Of a DNA stretch of 31,745 nt, positions 5,908-12,846 are shown piece by piece (the stretch's first letter is position 1; the number at the start of each line of letters is the position of its first letter). Made by a program: the position numbers and the translations under genes. The notes beneath the pieces were generated by a model, which was not told the origin of the DNA, ran no database searches, and saw nothing but the letters and a program-made list of their open reading frames with translations. This stretch comes from a virus. The DNA lies in IMG/VR virus record IMGVR_UViG_3300008267_000215, positions 1-31,745 of that record, one strand, 5' to 3'.

Positions 5908-8292
5908 ATGGCAAACGTACGTACTATTAATTCCCCAGGTGTAGAAATTCGCGAAATCGATCTATCTACAAGAGCAGTCACTCCAGTTGGCACAAACGTG
6001 CTTGTCACAGGTTTTGCTCCACAGGGCCCTACCTATGAAATCGTTGACTTAAACTCTCTTTCTGATTTTGAACAGATTTACGGCACCCCCACTAATCCAG
6101 CAGAACGTTATTTTTACTATTCAGTAAGACAGTTACTTACTAATGGCGGTAATCCAACTGTAAAAGTAGCACGTTTACCGTATGGCGCCGAAGGCGGAGA
6201 AGGTACTGCGAGTGAATATAGCGCTCTTGCATTCCCGGTCATAGCAATTCCAACAGACACTACAACCTATAGCAATACACAAATGCTTGCAGGTACAATA
6301 CCTTTAAGCTCTGCTCAAGGCTATTATTTTGGAGAACCTGCTTTAGTAAAATTAACTGAAGATCAGTATCAAACTATTGCTCAAGGTAATTTTACTTGGA
6401 AAGCTACTACGGGTAATATCGGTTTAAGTAGCTTTGTAGTTTCAGGGCCTGCGGCTATTAACTCTCTTAGCGCGGCCGGCCTTATTGTTTTAAACAAAGC
6501 AAAGACTACAATTAATGAAAAGTTTGAAGGTTATTATCTAAACATTGGTGATAGCTATAGTAATAACCCTGCAACCGATTACGACGATGCGGGACATATC
6601 TGGACTGTAGGTTCTTCTTATTTTTCAGATGGCGCATTAGCCTCCCAACAAGGTTATACATTCGTACCTGATACTAGAATTGGCTTTTCATTAAGTGCTG
6701 CCTATACAGCAGGTATTAATAGCTTATCTAAGGATGTTGAAGATCTTCCGACCTTTAATATAGCCGCATCTGGTTATAGTGATACTTTAATACTATCTCT
6801 CTTTAGAGTACGCCCTTCCCCGTTCTCCCCAACCACCACAACCTTGCAATATGTATTGCAGGAAGGCTATACAGGGTCTCTTTACAGTCAACGTACTGTA
6901 CAAGACGAAAATGGTGGTCAACCAGTTTCTTTCTACCTTGAAACAAGTATAGATGATAACTCTAATAATTTACAATTACTTGTTAATCCAAATATTTCTC
7001 AATCAACTGTATGGCTTGATGCTAACGGTAACTCAACAAAGAGAGTAAGAATCTTTAAAGACAATACTCTTGCAACTATTAACAGTGCGCAGACATCAGA
7101 TCCTGACTATACTTTCTACGGTCAAGCTTCTGCGTATCTTGCAATTAGAGTACCCTCGTTCAAGCCGGCAAATAACCTATACGCTCTAGGTACATATGCA
7201 GCAACTTTACCTGCAAATCAAGATAAAACAATCGGTAACGTAAGCACTAAGCTCGATTACGTTCTTAACTTAGCCGAAAATACTGACGTAGTTGATATTG
7301 ACCTTGTAGTAGACGGTGGTTTGTCAACAATTCATGCAACTACAGTAGCCGCTGGTACAAGTGCATTCGATGATACAGTAGTAAGCACCCAGCTTCAAAC
7401 TTATATCAATGCTCTCTCAGCTTCCGATGGCAACCCAGTAACAACAAGCGTATTGCTTAATAACTGGAATACTATTACATCTCAGTTCGAAAGTTTTACA
7501 AGAAACCGTCGTAAGGATTGCTTATTCCTATCTGACCCATTACGTCAGATCTTTGTAACTGGTACCAATTACAAGACTCTTGACGATAAGAGCAAAAACT
7601 TCTCTCAAAACATTTACTGGCCACTTCGCAACAGCTATACAGCATATAATACAAGTTATGCTACAGCTTATGCAAACTGGGCTAAGATCACTGACATCTT
7701 CAGTTCTCAAAGTGTATGGGTACCATTCTCCGGTTATGCTGGAGCAATGATGACCGCAAGTGATGCTGCAACCTACCCTTGGATTGCGCCTGCTGGTTTA
7801 ACTCGTGGTATAATCAATGGTTTAACCGATCTTGGTGTAAATCCACAGCAAAAACAACGCGACCTACTTTACAAGATCTCTCTTAACCCGGTAGTGTTCT
7901 TTCCTAACGAAGGCTATACAGTATTCGGCCAAAAGACCTTACTCAAGGCTCCAAGCGCATTTGACCGTATTAATGTACGTCGTCTATTCTTATTCCTTGA
8001 AAAAGCTACATTACGTTCGATGAGATACTTCGTATTCGAGCCTAATACAACTTTTACCCGTAGCCGCGCTGTAAACACATTAGCCCCTCTCTTCGAGTTA
8101 GCTAAGAACACACAAGGTCTATACGATTATCTAATTGTATGCAATGAGACTAACAACACTGCTGATATAATCGATGATAACACAATGGTAATCGACATTT
8201 ACATTAAGCCAGTACGCACAGCAGAGTTTATCTTAGTAAACTTCTACGCTACTAAGACATCTCAAAACTTCAATGAGCTATTACAAGCTTAA
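5908..8292 (+). CDS. Contractile tail sheath protein (T4 gp18-like)
   Basis: 794 aa, longer than T4 gp18 (659 aa). The N-terminus has the sheath hallmark SPGVEIREIDLS (9-20), followed by VLVTGFAPQGP. The C-terminal domain is typical of sheath proteins: AFDRINVRRLFLFLEKATL (about 683-701), then FVFEPNT near 708 and the closing strands TAEFILVNFYATKT. Sheath subunits stack around the tube and contract to drive it through the host envelope. The extra length lies in a variable middle section (about 100-450), probably surface-exposed insertions. Codon choice in the 3' half is visibly more C-ending than in neighbours, consistent with very high expression. It precedes the tube gene, as in T4. Confidence 0.96.
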   Translation: MANVRTINSPGVEIREIDLSTRAVTPVGTNVLVTGFAPQGPTYEIVDLNSLSDFEQIYGTPTNPAERYFYYSVRQLLTNGGNPTVKVARLPYGAEGGEGTASEYSALAFPVIAIPTDTTTYSNTQMLAGTIPLSSAQGYYFGEPALVKLTEDQYQTIAQGNFTWKATTGNIGLSSFVVSGPAAINSLSAAGLIVLNKAKTTINEKFEGYYLNIGDSYSNNPATDYDDAGHIWTVGSSYFSDGALASQQGYTFVPDTRIGFSLSAAYTAGINSLSKDVEDLPTFNIAASGYSDTLILSLFRVRPSPFSPTTTTLQYVLQEGYTGSLYSQRTVQDENGGQPVSFYLETSIDDNSNNLQLLVNPNISQSTVWLDANGNSTKRVRIFKDNTLATINSAQTSDPDYTFYGQASAYLAIRVPSFKPANNLYALGTYAATLPANQDKTIGNVSTKLDYVLNLAENTDVVDIDLVVDGGLSTIHATTVAAGTSAFDDTVVSTQLQTYINALSASDGNPVTTSVLLNNWNTITSQFESFTRNRRKDCLFLSDPLRQIFVTGTNYKTLDDKSKNFSQNIYWPLRNSYTAYNTSYATAYANWAKITDIFSSQSVWVPFSGYAGAMMTASDAATYPWIAPAGLTRGIINGLTDLGVNPQQKQRDLLYKISLNPVVFFPNEGYTVFGQKTLLKAPSAFDRINVRRLFLFLEKATLRSMRYFVFEPNTTFTRSRAVNTLAPLFELAKNTQGLYDYLIVCNETNNTADIIDDNTMVIDIYIKPVRTAEFILVNFYATKTSQNFNELLQA

Positions 8293-8297
8293 TAACC

Positions 8298-8305
8298 TAA
8301 GTAAT
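8298..8305 (+). promoter_or_regulatory. Late-promoter-like box TAAGTAAT before the tube gene
   Basis: TAAGTAAT lies nine nt before the ATG at 8315. No Shine-Dalgarno sequence lies between; the spacer is TAAAACACT. Confidence 0.45.
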
Positions 8306-8314
8306 TAAAACACT

Positions 8315-8839
8315 ATGGCACAAACAATCCAAGATTTTTATAGAGTAGCTCAGGCCAGAGGTTTTTCACGTGACTTCATGTTGCGGGTAACCTCTATTGG
8401 AGAAGATACATTCACAGAAGATGATTTTGTATATATTACTACAAAGCAGCTTCCAGGCAGAAACATAACCAATCAAGCCGTGCCTTATATGGGCCTTCCT
8501 TTTAACGTACCAGGTACAGTAACCTACCCTGGTTCAGAAGGTTGGAATGTGACTTTCCGTAATGACCTTAAAGGTATAATTCGTAAAAAGTTAGAGGATT
8601 GGCAAGTTAATAAAGTTTTTGATGATAGTACAAGTATAGGGGATTTATCAGTACGTGGTATAGATAAAGTCATTCAGCTCGAACAGCTTGATGATAAGCA
8701 AAATGTAGTTAACACCTATAAGCTATTTGGTGTTTATATACAGGCTATCGGGGCAGTAGAAGGGTATGACTCTGCAGGAGCAGGCGCTCCTACAACCTTT
8801 ACTTCAGTACTGGCTTACCATTACTGGAGACACGTTTAA
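8315..8839 (+). CDS. Major tail tube protein (T4 gp19-like), paralogue 1
   Basis: 174 aa, close to the 163 aa of T4 gp19. It starts MAQTIQDFYRVAQARGFSRD, then the LPGRNI loop (47-52), the strand pair NVPGTVTYPGSEGWNVTF (64-81) and the KKLEDW helix, ending in AYHYWRHV. This order is that of the contractile-tail tube subunit. It lies immediately after the sheath gene and is closed by a strong intrinsic terminator, which fits an abundantly made monocistronic or bicistronic message. It is the shortest, most compact and cleanest of three adjacent gp19-like genes, so I take it as the main tube subunit. Confidence 0.88.
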   Translation: MAQTIQDFYRVAQARGFSRDFMLRVTSIGEDTFTEDDFVYITTKQLPGRNITNQAVPYMGLPFNVPGTVTYPGSEGWNVTFRNDLKGIIRKKLEDWQVNKVFDDSTSIGDLSVRGIDKVIQLEQLDDKQNVVNTYKLFGVYIQAIGAVEGYDSAGAGAPTTFTSVLAYHYWRHV

Positions 8840-8862
8840 GCAATAACCATAGTTAATAAAAA

Positions 8863-8886
8863 GCCTCACGGGAGTGAGGCTTTTTT
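8863..8886 (+). terminator. Intrinsic terminator after the tube gene
   Basis: A perfect 7-bp stem (GCCTCAC / GTGAGGC) closes a GGGA tetraloop of the GNRA type and is followed by six T. A preceding A-run makes it usable on the opposite strand too. It separates sheath and tube from the two further tube-like genes. Confidence 0.93.
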
Positions 8887-8899
8887 ATTGTTCCAACAT

Positions 8900-8907
8900 T
8901 AAGTATT
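8900..8907 (+). promoter_or_regulatory. Late-promoter-like box TAAGTATT before tube paralogue 2
   Basis: TAAGTATT sits directly downstream of the terminator and four nt (ACAA) before the ATG at 8912. Because it follows a terminator, this is one of the strongest arguments that the box is a promoter. Confidence 0.65.
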
Positions 8908-8911
8908 ACAA

Positions 8912-9493
8912 ATGGCCCAGTTACAAGGATACGGTATAAAAGACTTTTACCAAACAGCGGTATCCCGTGGTTTTGCCCGTTCCAATATATTCCGTATAAA
9001 AAATATAACCGGGGTATTTAACTCAGAAGATTCTGATTTATTACTTTACGCGCAAGGAGGGTCTATACCTGGAAGAACTATAGCAAGTTCTAAAGTAAGT
9101 TTTAAATCATTTGATTTCAACGTTCCTATGGGAGCCAGTTACCCGGAAAACTTAAGCTGGGCGGTAACATTTTATTGTGATCGTCAATTTGTTTTACGAG
9201 ATATACTTGAAACTTGGAGTCGTAAAATTTTTGATGAACATAAGCATATATCTACTACTGGTCTTTCAGATATTGAATTTACTTTACTAAATGCTTCTAA
9301 TCGAGGTATAGATGCAAATAACCCAACCTTAAATGAAACTAGAGAGTTAATTGAAATAAGAAACTATAAACTTATAGGCTGCTACCCCACTACCGTCGGG
9401 GCTATGAGTTTTAGCGTGGGGGATGCAGGGCAATTAGCTACATGCAACGTTACTATAGCATTTCAATATGTCACTTCAGATAATTCCAATTAA
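8912..9493 (+). CDS. Tail-tube-like protein, paralogue 2
   Basis: 193 aa, with the same plan as the tube protein: KDFYQTAVSRGFARSN near the start, an IPGRTI loop, FNVPMGASYPENLSWAVTF strands and an LETWSRKIFDE helix. It ends in a polar FQYVTSDNSN tail. Compared with paralogue 1 it carries an insertion around residues 126-150 (NASNRGIDANNPTLNETREL). Extra tube-fold proteins in contractile tails often serve as baseplate-proximal tube initiators, the tube tip, or minor ring proteins. Which of these applies cannot be told from sequence. It has its own box and no overlap with its neighbours. Confidence 0.8.
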   Translation: MAQLQGYGIKDFYQTAVSRGFARSNIFRIKNITGVFNSEDSDLLLYAQGGSIPGRTIASSKVSFKSFDFNVPMGASYPENLSWAVTFYCDRQFVLRDILETWSRKIFDEHKHISTTGLSDIEFTLLNASNRGIDANNPTLNETRELIEIRNYKLIGCYPTTVGAMSFSVGDAGQLATCNVTIAFQYVTSDNSN

Positions 9494-9500
9494 ACAATAG

Positions 9501-9508
9501 TAAGTATA
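9501..9508 (+). promoter_or_regulatory. Late-promoter-like box TAAGTATA before tube paralogue 3
   Basis: TAAGTATA is followed by TAAAAAC and the ATG at 9516. No ribosome-binding site is visible. Confidence 0.5.
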
Positions 9509-9515
9509 TAAAAAC

Positions 9516-10202
9516 ATGGCTATAAATCAAACAATTCAGGATTTCTATCAACAAGCTAGCTCCCGTAATTTTTCCAGAGATTTCCAATTGAGAATTACTA
9601 GCTTTGTTGTGAATGGTATAGATCAAATTAGAGATGAAGATTTAGTATTTTTAAAAACAGCAACTCTACCCGGTAAGTCTATTGCAGTACAAAACGCTCC
9701 TTTTATGGGGTTAAATTTTAATATACCTGGTGCGGTAGCGTATGATGGCTCTAATAGCTGGCAAACAACTTTTTATTGTACCCAAGATTTTAATTTAAGA
9801 AGTCTTTTAGAACTATCTATGGGAGATACTTTTGATCAAGAATCTTCTACGGGTAATATGGAACCGAGAGGTTTACAGCAATATAAAATAGTTTTATCAT
9901 TATTAGATGATAAATTAAACCCAATACGTTCTTATGAGCTTTTAGGCTGCTTTATAACCAATATTGGGGCAATTAATTATAATATGACCGGAAGCGGTGC
10001 AATACAAGAAATAACCGCTACTGTCGCATATCAATACTGGATAGCTGAAGGTCTAGGTGGTGGCGGTGTCGCTCGTGGTATTAGAAATACAGGTCAGAAC
10101 GTCCGTAATATTGGCGGGGTAATTTCTCAAGTAGGTGGTACAATAGGTCGTATTGGTTCTATATTCTCTCAAATAGGCGGTATATTCGGCGGTAGACGCT
10201 AA
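9516..10202 (+). CDS. Tail-tube-like protein, paralogue 3, with Gly-rich C-terminal extension
   Basis: 228 aa. Residues 1-180 follow the gp19-like pattern closely (QTIQDFYQQASSRNFSRDFQ, LPGKSI, FNIPGAVAYDGSNSWQTTF, VAYQYW) and resemble paralogue 1 more than paralogue 2. The last ~45 residues are unlike any tube subunit: Gly/Ile/Arg-rich with a quasi-repeated GGVISQVGGTIGRIG / IFSQIGGIFGGRR pattern, possibly an amphipathic or membrane-active tail. This extension could project into the tube lumen or cap a ring. A role as a specialised tube ring is inferred. The next gene starts 8 nt after the stop. Confidence 0.8.
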   Translation: MAINQTIQDFYQQASSRNFSRDFQLRITSFVVNGIDQIRDEDLVFLKTATLPGKSIAVQNAPFMGLNFNIPGAVAYDGSNSWQTTFYCTQDFNLRSLLELSMGDTFDQESSTGNMEPRGLQQYKIVLSLLDDKLNPIRSYELLGCFITNIGAINYNMTGSGAIQEITATVAYQYWIAEGLGGGGVARGIRNTGQNVRNIGGVISQVGGTIGRIGSIFSQIGGIFGGRR

Positions 10203-10210
10203 AAATTATT

Positions 10211-11035
10211 ATGCAATTACTCGGGCCGAGAGCCAATAACGATTCTCCTGAATCTGATCTATCTTTATTTCAGCAATTTCTAGCTGACCCGAGTACCACC
10301 ATACCAATTGATTCTAATTTTATTATTTTTATAGAATCTTTTCCTAACGGGCTTAAAACTTTTAGCGACGATAGAATTTCTGAATTTGAACCAAATAAAT
10401 GGAGCGTATCTCAAATGGGATCCAAGCTTACTTCAACTTTAGAAGGACCATCTTACAATTATAAATGTTTTTTTGCTAACGGAGTTACTCTACCTAATGA
10501 ATCTATAGGATCAAAAAGAGTTGGTCTGTCTGAAGAATTTGGAGAGTACGCTGGTGGTGTATTATCTGGAGTGGTCAGTAATGCGCGTAGCTCAAAACAG
10601 CCACTACGAGCAACATTTCTAGAAACTACCGATTCATTTATTGATTCGGTATTAAGACCATGGGTTGTTGCAGTTTCTCATTATGGTTTATTTGCTAGAG
10701 AGGCAGATTCAAATTATAACGTAAAAACAAATATTAAAGTTTGCCTGTATAATAACCGCGCTAGTAAATCTTCAATAGAGCGTAAAGTTTATACTTTCTT
10801 TGATTGTGCCCCTATTAGTTTTGATGAGCAGACGGTCACTTGGGGAGCGAGTGATACGAAGATTGTTGCAACGCAATGGGTATATAACTATTACACGATT
10901 AAAACTAGTTCTGGAAGTAGTAATGATACAGCAAGTAATAGACAGGTAAGTTTAACCAATGCTGCGAGTGTAATCCGTAGCAATGCAAGTTCCTTACCAA
11001 GCTTTACCGCTAATAATAGAATACCAGGCGTTTAA
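10211..11035 (+). CDS. Tube-fold baseplate/tail protein (gp48/gp54-like, tentative)
   Basis: 274 aa. It contains a spaced version of the tube core: TLPNESIG (93-100), then PLRATFLETTDSFIDSVL followed by RPWV, and later KVCLYNN, ending with a Ser/Asn-rich tail (SSGSSNDTASNRQ). In T4, gp48 and gp54 are gp19-related proteins that start tube growth on the baseplate, and this gene may encode such a protein. The similarity is by pattern only. An A-rich run (TAAAAATT) three nt before the ATG is a poor match to the box, so it may be co-transcribed with paralogue 3. Confidence 0.5.
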   Translation: MQLLGPRANNDSPESDLSLFQQFLADPSTTIPIDSNFIIFIESFPNGLKTFSDDRISEFEPNKWSVSQMGSKLTSTLEGPSYNYKCFFANGVTLPNESIGSKRVGLSEEFGEYAGGVLSGVVSNARSSKQPLRATFLETTDSFIDSVLRPWVVAVSHYGLFAREADSNYNVKTNIKVCLYNNRASKSSIERKVYTFFDCAPISFDEQTVTWGASDTKIVATQWVYNYYTIKTSSGSSNDTASNRQVSLTNAASVIRSNASSLPSFTANNRIPGV

Positions 11036-11059
11036 GGTAGAGACTTTTTTACACTATAG

Positions 11060-11067
11060 TAAATTAA
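11060..11067 (+). promoter_or_regulatory. Late-promoter-like box TAAATTAA
   Basis: TAAATTAA is followed by TTAA and the ATG at 11072, and is preceded by CACTATAG. It is a weaker match to the consensus than those at 8900 or 12835. Confidence 0.4.
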
Positions 11068-11071
11068 TTAA

Positions 11072-11992
11072 ATGGGATTTACATATAGTGTTAAGCTACC
11101 GGGATTTAATAAAACTGTATGGGCTAGAGAAATAAGCTCTAAAGATTATAAAGATTTAATTAAATCCCTTTATAACAACGACGAATCTTCCTTTATACTT
11201 CATTCAAATTACGTAGTAGAACAAATAGTACCTGGGATACTTCAAGAAGGCCTTAATGTTGTCGATAAGCTTATATTATTAGTTAATGCTAGAGCAATAA
11301 GTGTAAGTCCAGATCTTAAAGTAAAAACTGCTTGTAAGGAAACTAATAGAGAATTTGAATATACTATACAGTTAGATACTATCTTTGATAAACTTAGCGG
11401 GCTGCAATATAATTCAGTAACTGAATATAGAAATATAAAGGTTGAGCATTCTATTGTAAAGGCTAGAGATGAAAAGTATTTTCTGGAAAAAGTACCGGAA
11501 AATCTTTACATATATCAAATAGCATCTAGCATAGATAGAATAATAACAGATGATAAAGTCTTAGAATTTAATGAACTTTCCTTTGATAAAAGATGTCTTA
11601 TTGTTGAAAATTTACCTGCTAATTTAAACAATGAAATAATTAAAGCTCTTTACAAGGCTGAGATAGAATTAAGTCAAAATAAATTACTTTTTATAAAATC
11701 ACCCTTTAGCGAAATCCCGGCTGTAGATATGCCTTTATCAACAGATATAGGTATGTTACTACAAGTAAACAAACTTTTGTTTACTGATGATTTAAATAAT
11801 CTCTACAAACTTATATACAATCTAGTATCAAAATTACATTTTCAAGGGGAATATATTGATAAGCTAGCCCCAGCAGAATTGTATTTGTATTGGTCTCTGT
11901 ATTTACAGGAAACTCAACAAGCCGCGGCATCTCAAACCCCTTCAAATAATATTCCAGGGTATGCAGGAACTGAGTTTAACATGAACGGATAG
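11072..11992 (+). CDS. T4 gp26-type baseplate/tail assembly protein, copy 1
   Basis: 306 aa. The opening (YSVKLPGFNKTVWAREISSKDYKDLIKSLYNN in outline, about 5-35) has the layout of the T4 baseplate hub subunit family (gp26/gp51 type): a short beta peptide followed by a helix that begins with a request to load onto the assembly (xREIxxKDYKxLxKxL). The rest is helical, with a Gln/Ala/Ser-rich disordered C-terminus (QETQQAAASQTPSNN). Such proteins act as baseplate hub parts or assembly chaperones. It lies just upstream of a shorter relative and the tape measure gene, where tail assembly chaperones usually lie. No slippery frameshift site joins the two. Assignment is by pattern and position. Confidence 0.6.
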   Translation: MGFTYSVKLPGFNKTVWAREISSKDYKDLIKSLYNNDESSFILHSNYVVEQIVPGILQEGLNVVDKLILLVNARAISVSPDLKVKTACKETNREFEYTIQLDTIFDKLSGLQYNSVTEYRNIKVEHSIVKARDEKYFLEKVPENLYIYQIASSIDRIITDDKVLEFNELSFDKRCLIVENLPANLNNEIIKALYKAEIELSQNKLLFIKSPFSEIPAVDMPLSTDIGMLLQVNKLLFTDDLNNLYKLIYNLVSKLHFQGEYIDKLAPAELYLYWSLYLQETQQAAASQTPSNNIPGYAGTEFNMNG

Positions 11993-12014
11993 TGGACAAG
12001 CTACATCTAAAATC

Positions 12015-12022
12015 TAAATCTT
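12015..12022 (+). promoter_or_regulatory. Late-promoter-like box TAAATCTT
   Basis: TAAATCTT followed by AAT and the ATG at 12026. It is a divergent member of the box series. Confidence 0.35.
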
Positions 12023-12025
12023 AAT

Positions 12026-12811
12026 ATGAGCGATATTAATAACGTACTGTCAATACTAGATGCAATTAATAAGGAAAACACTGTTTCCTTGTATGTGCCT
12101 AGTTTAAAGAGAGAGGTTAAATTTAAAAGTATCTCTACCGGGCAGCAAAAACTTTTACTTAAGGCAGCCGTTGATAACCCTATTTTTCAAACCCGTTTTA
12201 TTATTGCTATACACAATATTATTACAGAAAACTGTACCGAAAAAGATATACTAAGTAATTTTACAACTATAGATAGTTTATGTGTTTTGCTTCAATATCG
12301 TATAGAAAACTATGGCTCTAATTATACTTTTGAACAAGATAATATAGATTATAACATAGACCTTTCTTCGTTTAAAGAGCGTGTAAAAGAAATTACCGTA
12401 CCTGCTTCTGAAACGTTTACTTTTAATAATATTACGATAAAAGTAGGTCCCCCTACTTTAAATGAGCAATATAGCTTAGAAAAGCAAATAAGAGAAAAAC
12501 GAACTGAAGATACTACTATTAATGAATCTTTAGGGGAAGCATTTATTGGGGAAATCTCTAAGTTTATTAAGGAAATTAATATTACTGTAGACAATAAAAC
12601 TCAAGACATAGGGTATAAAGATCTTTCATTCACTAAAAAATATCTAGTATTAGAAAAGTTACCTGCAGCAGTGGTAAAAGGAATAATTGCTTATCTTGAA
12701 AATGTAGCTGCAATACAGCGTAAAATAACCCGTGTTGATGGGGTAGATTCTAATGGTAATATTAGAGAACTGGATATTACTATCGATGCAAGTCTGTTCT
12801 CGATAACCTAA
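12026..12811 (+). CDS. T4 gp26-type baseplate/tail assembly protein, copy 2
   Basis: 261 aa. The segment VSLYVPSLKREVKFKSISTG followed by QQKLLLKAAVDNP (20-52) matches the T4-baseplate-protein pattern of a VPS-type strand, a basic strand and a loading helix. It shares the order of elements with the 306-aa protein upstream: entry peptide, helical middle, a LSFDKRCLIVENLPANL-like stretch there and LSFTKKYLVLEKLPAAV here. The two are therefore diverged paralogues. A role in baseplate hub formation or tape-measure chaperoning is inferred from this and from the position before the tape measure gene. No signal peptide or membrane segment. Confidence 0.65.
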   Translation: MSDINNVLSILDAINKENTVSLYVPSLKREVKFKSISTGQQKLLLKAAVDNPIFQTRFIIAIHNIITENCTEKDILSNFTTIDSLCVLLQYRIENYGSNYTFEQDNIDYNIDLSSFKERVKEITVPASETFTFNNITIKVGPPTLNEQYSLEKQIREKRTEDTTINESLGEAFIGEISKFIKEINITVDNKTQDIGYKDLSFTKKYLVLEKLPAAVVKGIIAYLENVAAIQRKITRVDGVDSNGNIRELDITIDASLFSIT

Positions 12812-12834
12812 TATACAAAGTTATGTTGCATACC

Positions 12835-12842
12835 TAAGTATT
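12835..12842 (+). promoter_or_regulatory. Late-promoter-like box TAAGTATT before the tape measure gene
   Basis: TAAGTATT, then AAAT, then the ATG at 12847. It is an exact copy of the box octamer used before tube paralogue 2 (8900-8907). Confidence 0.55.
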
Positions 12843-12846
12843 AAAT

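Noticed and set aside
11072-12811. Programmed frameshift between the two proteins before the tape measure gene
   Set aside because: Common in siphophage and P2-like chaperone pairs, but here the genes are 33 nt apart with separate starts, and no slippery heptamer is placed at the end of the first.
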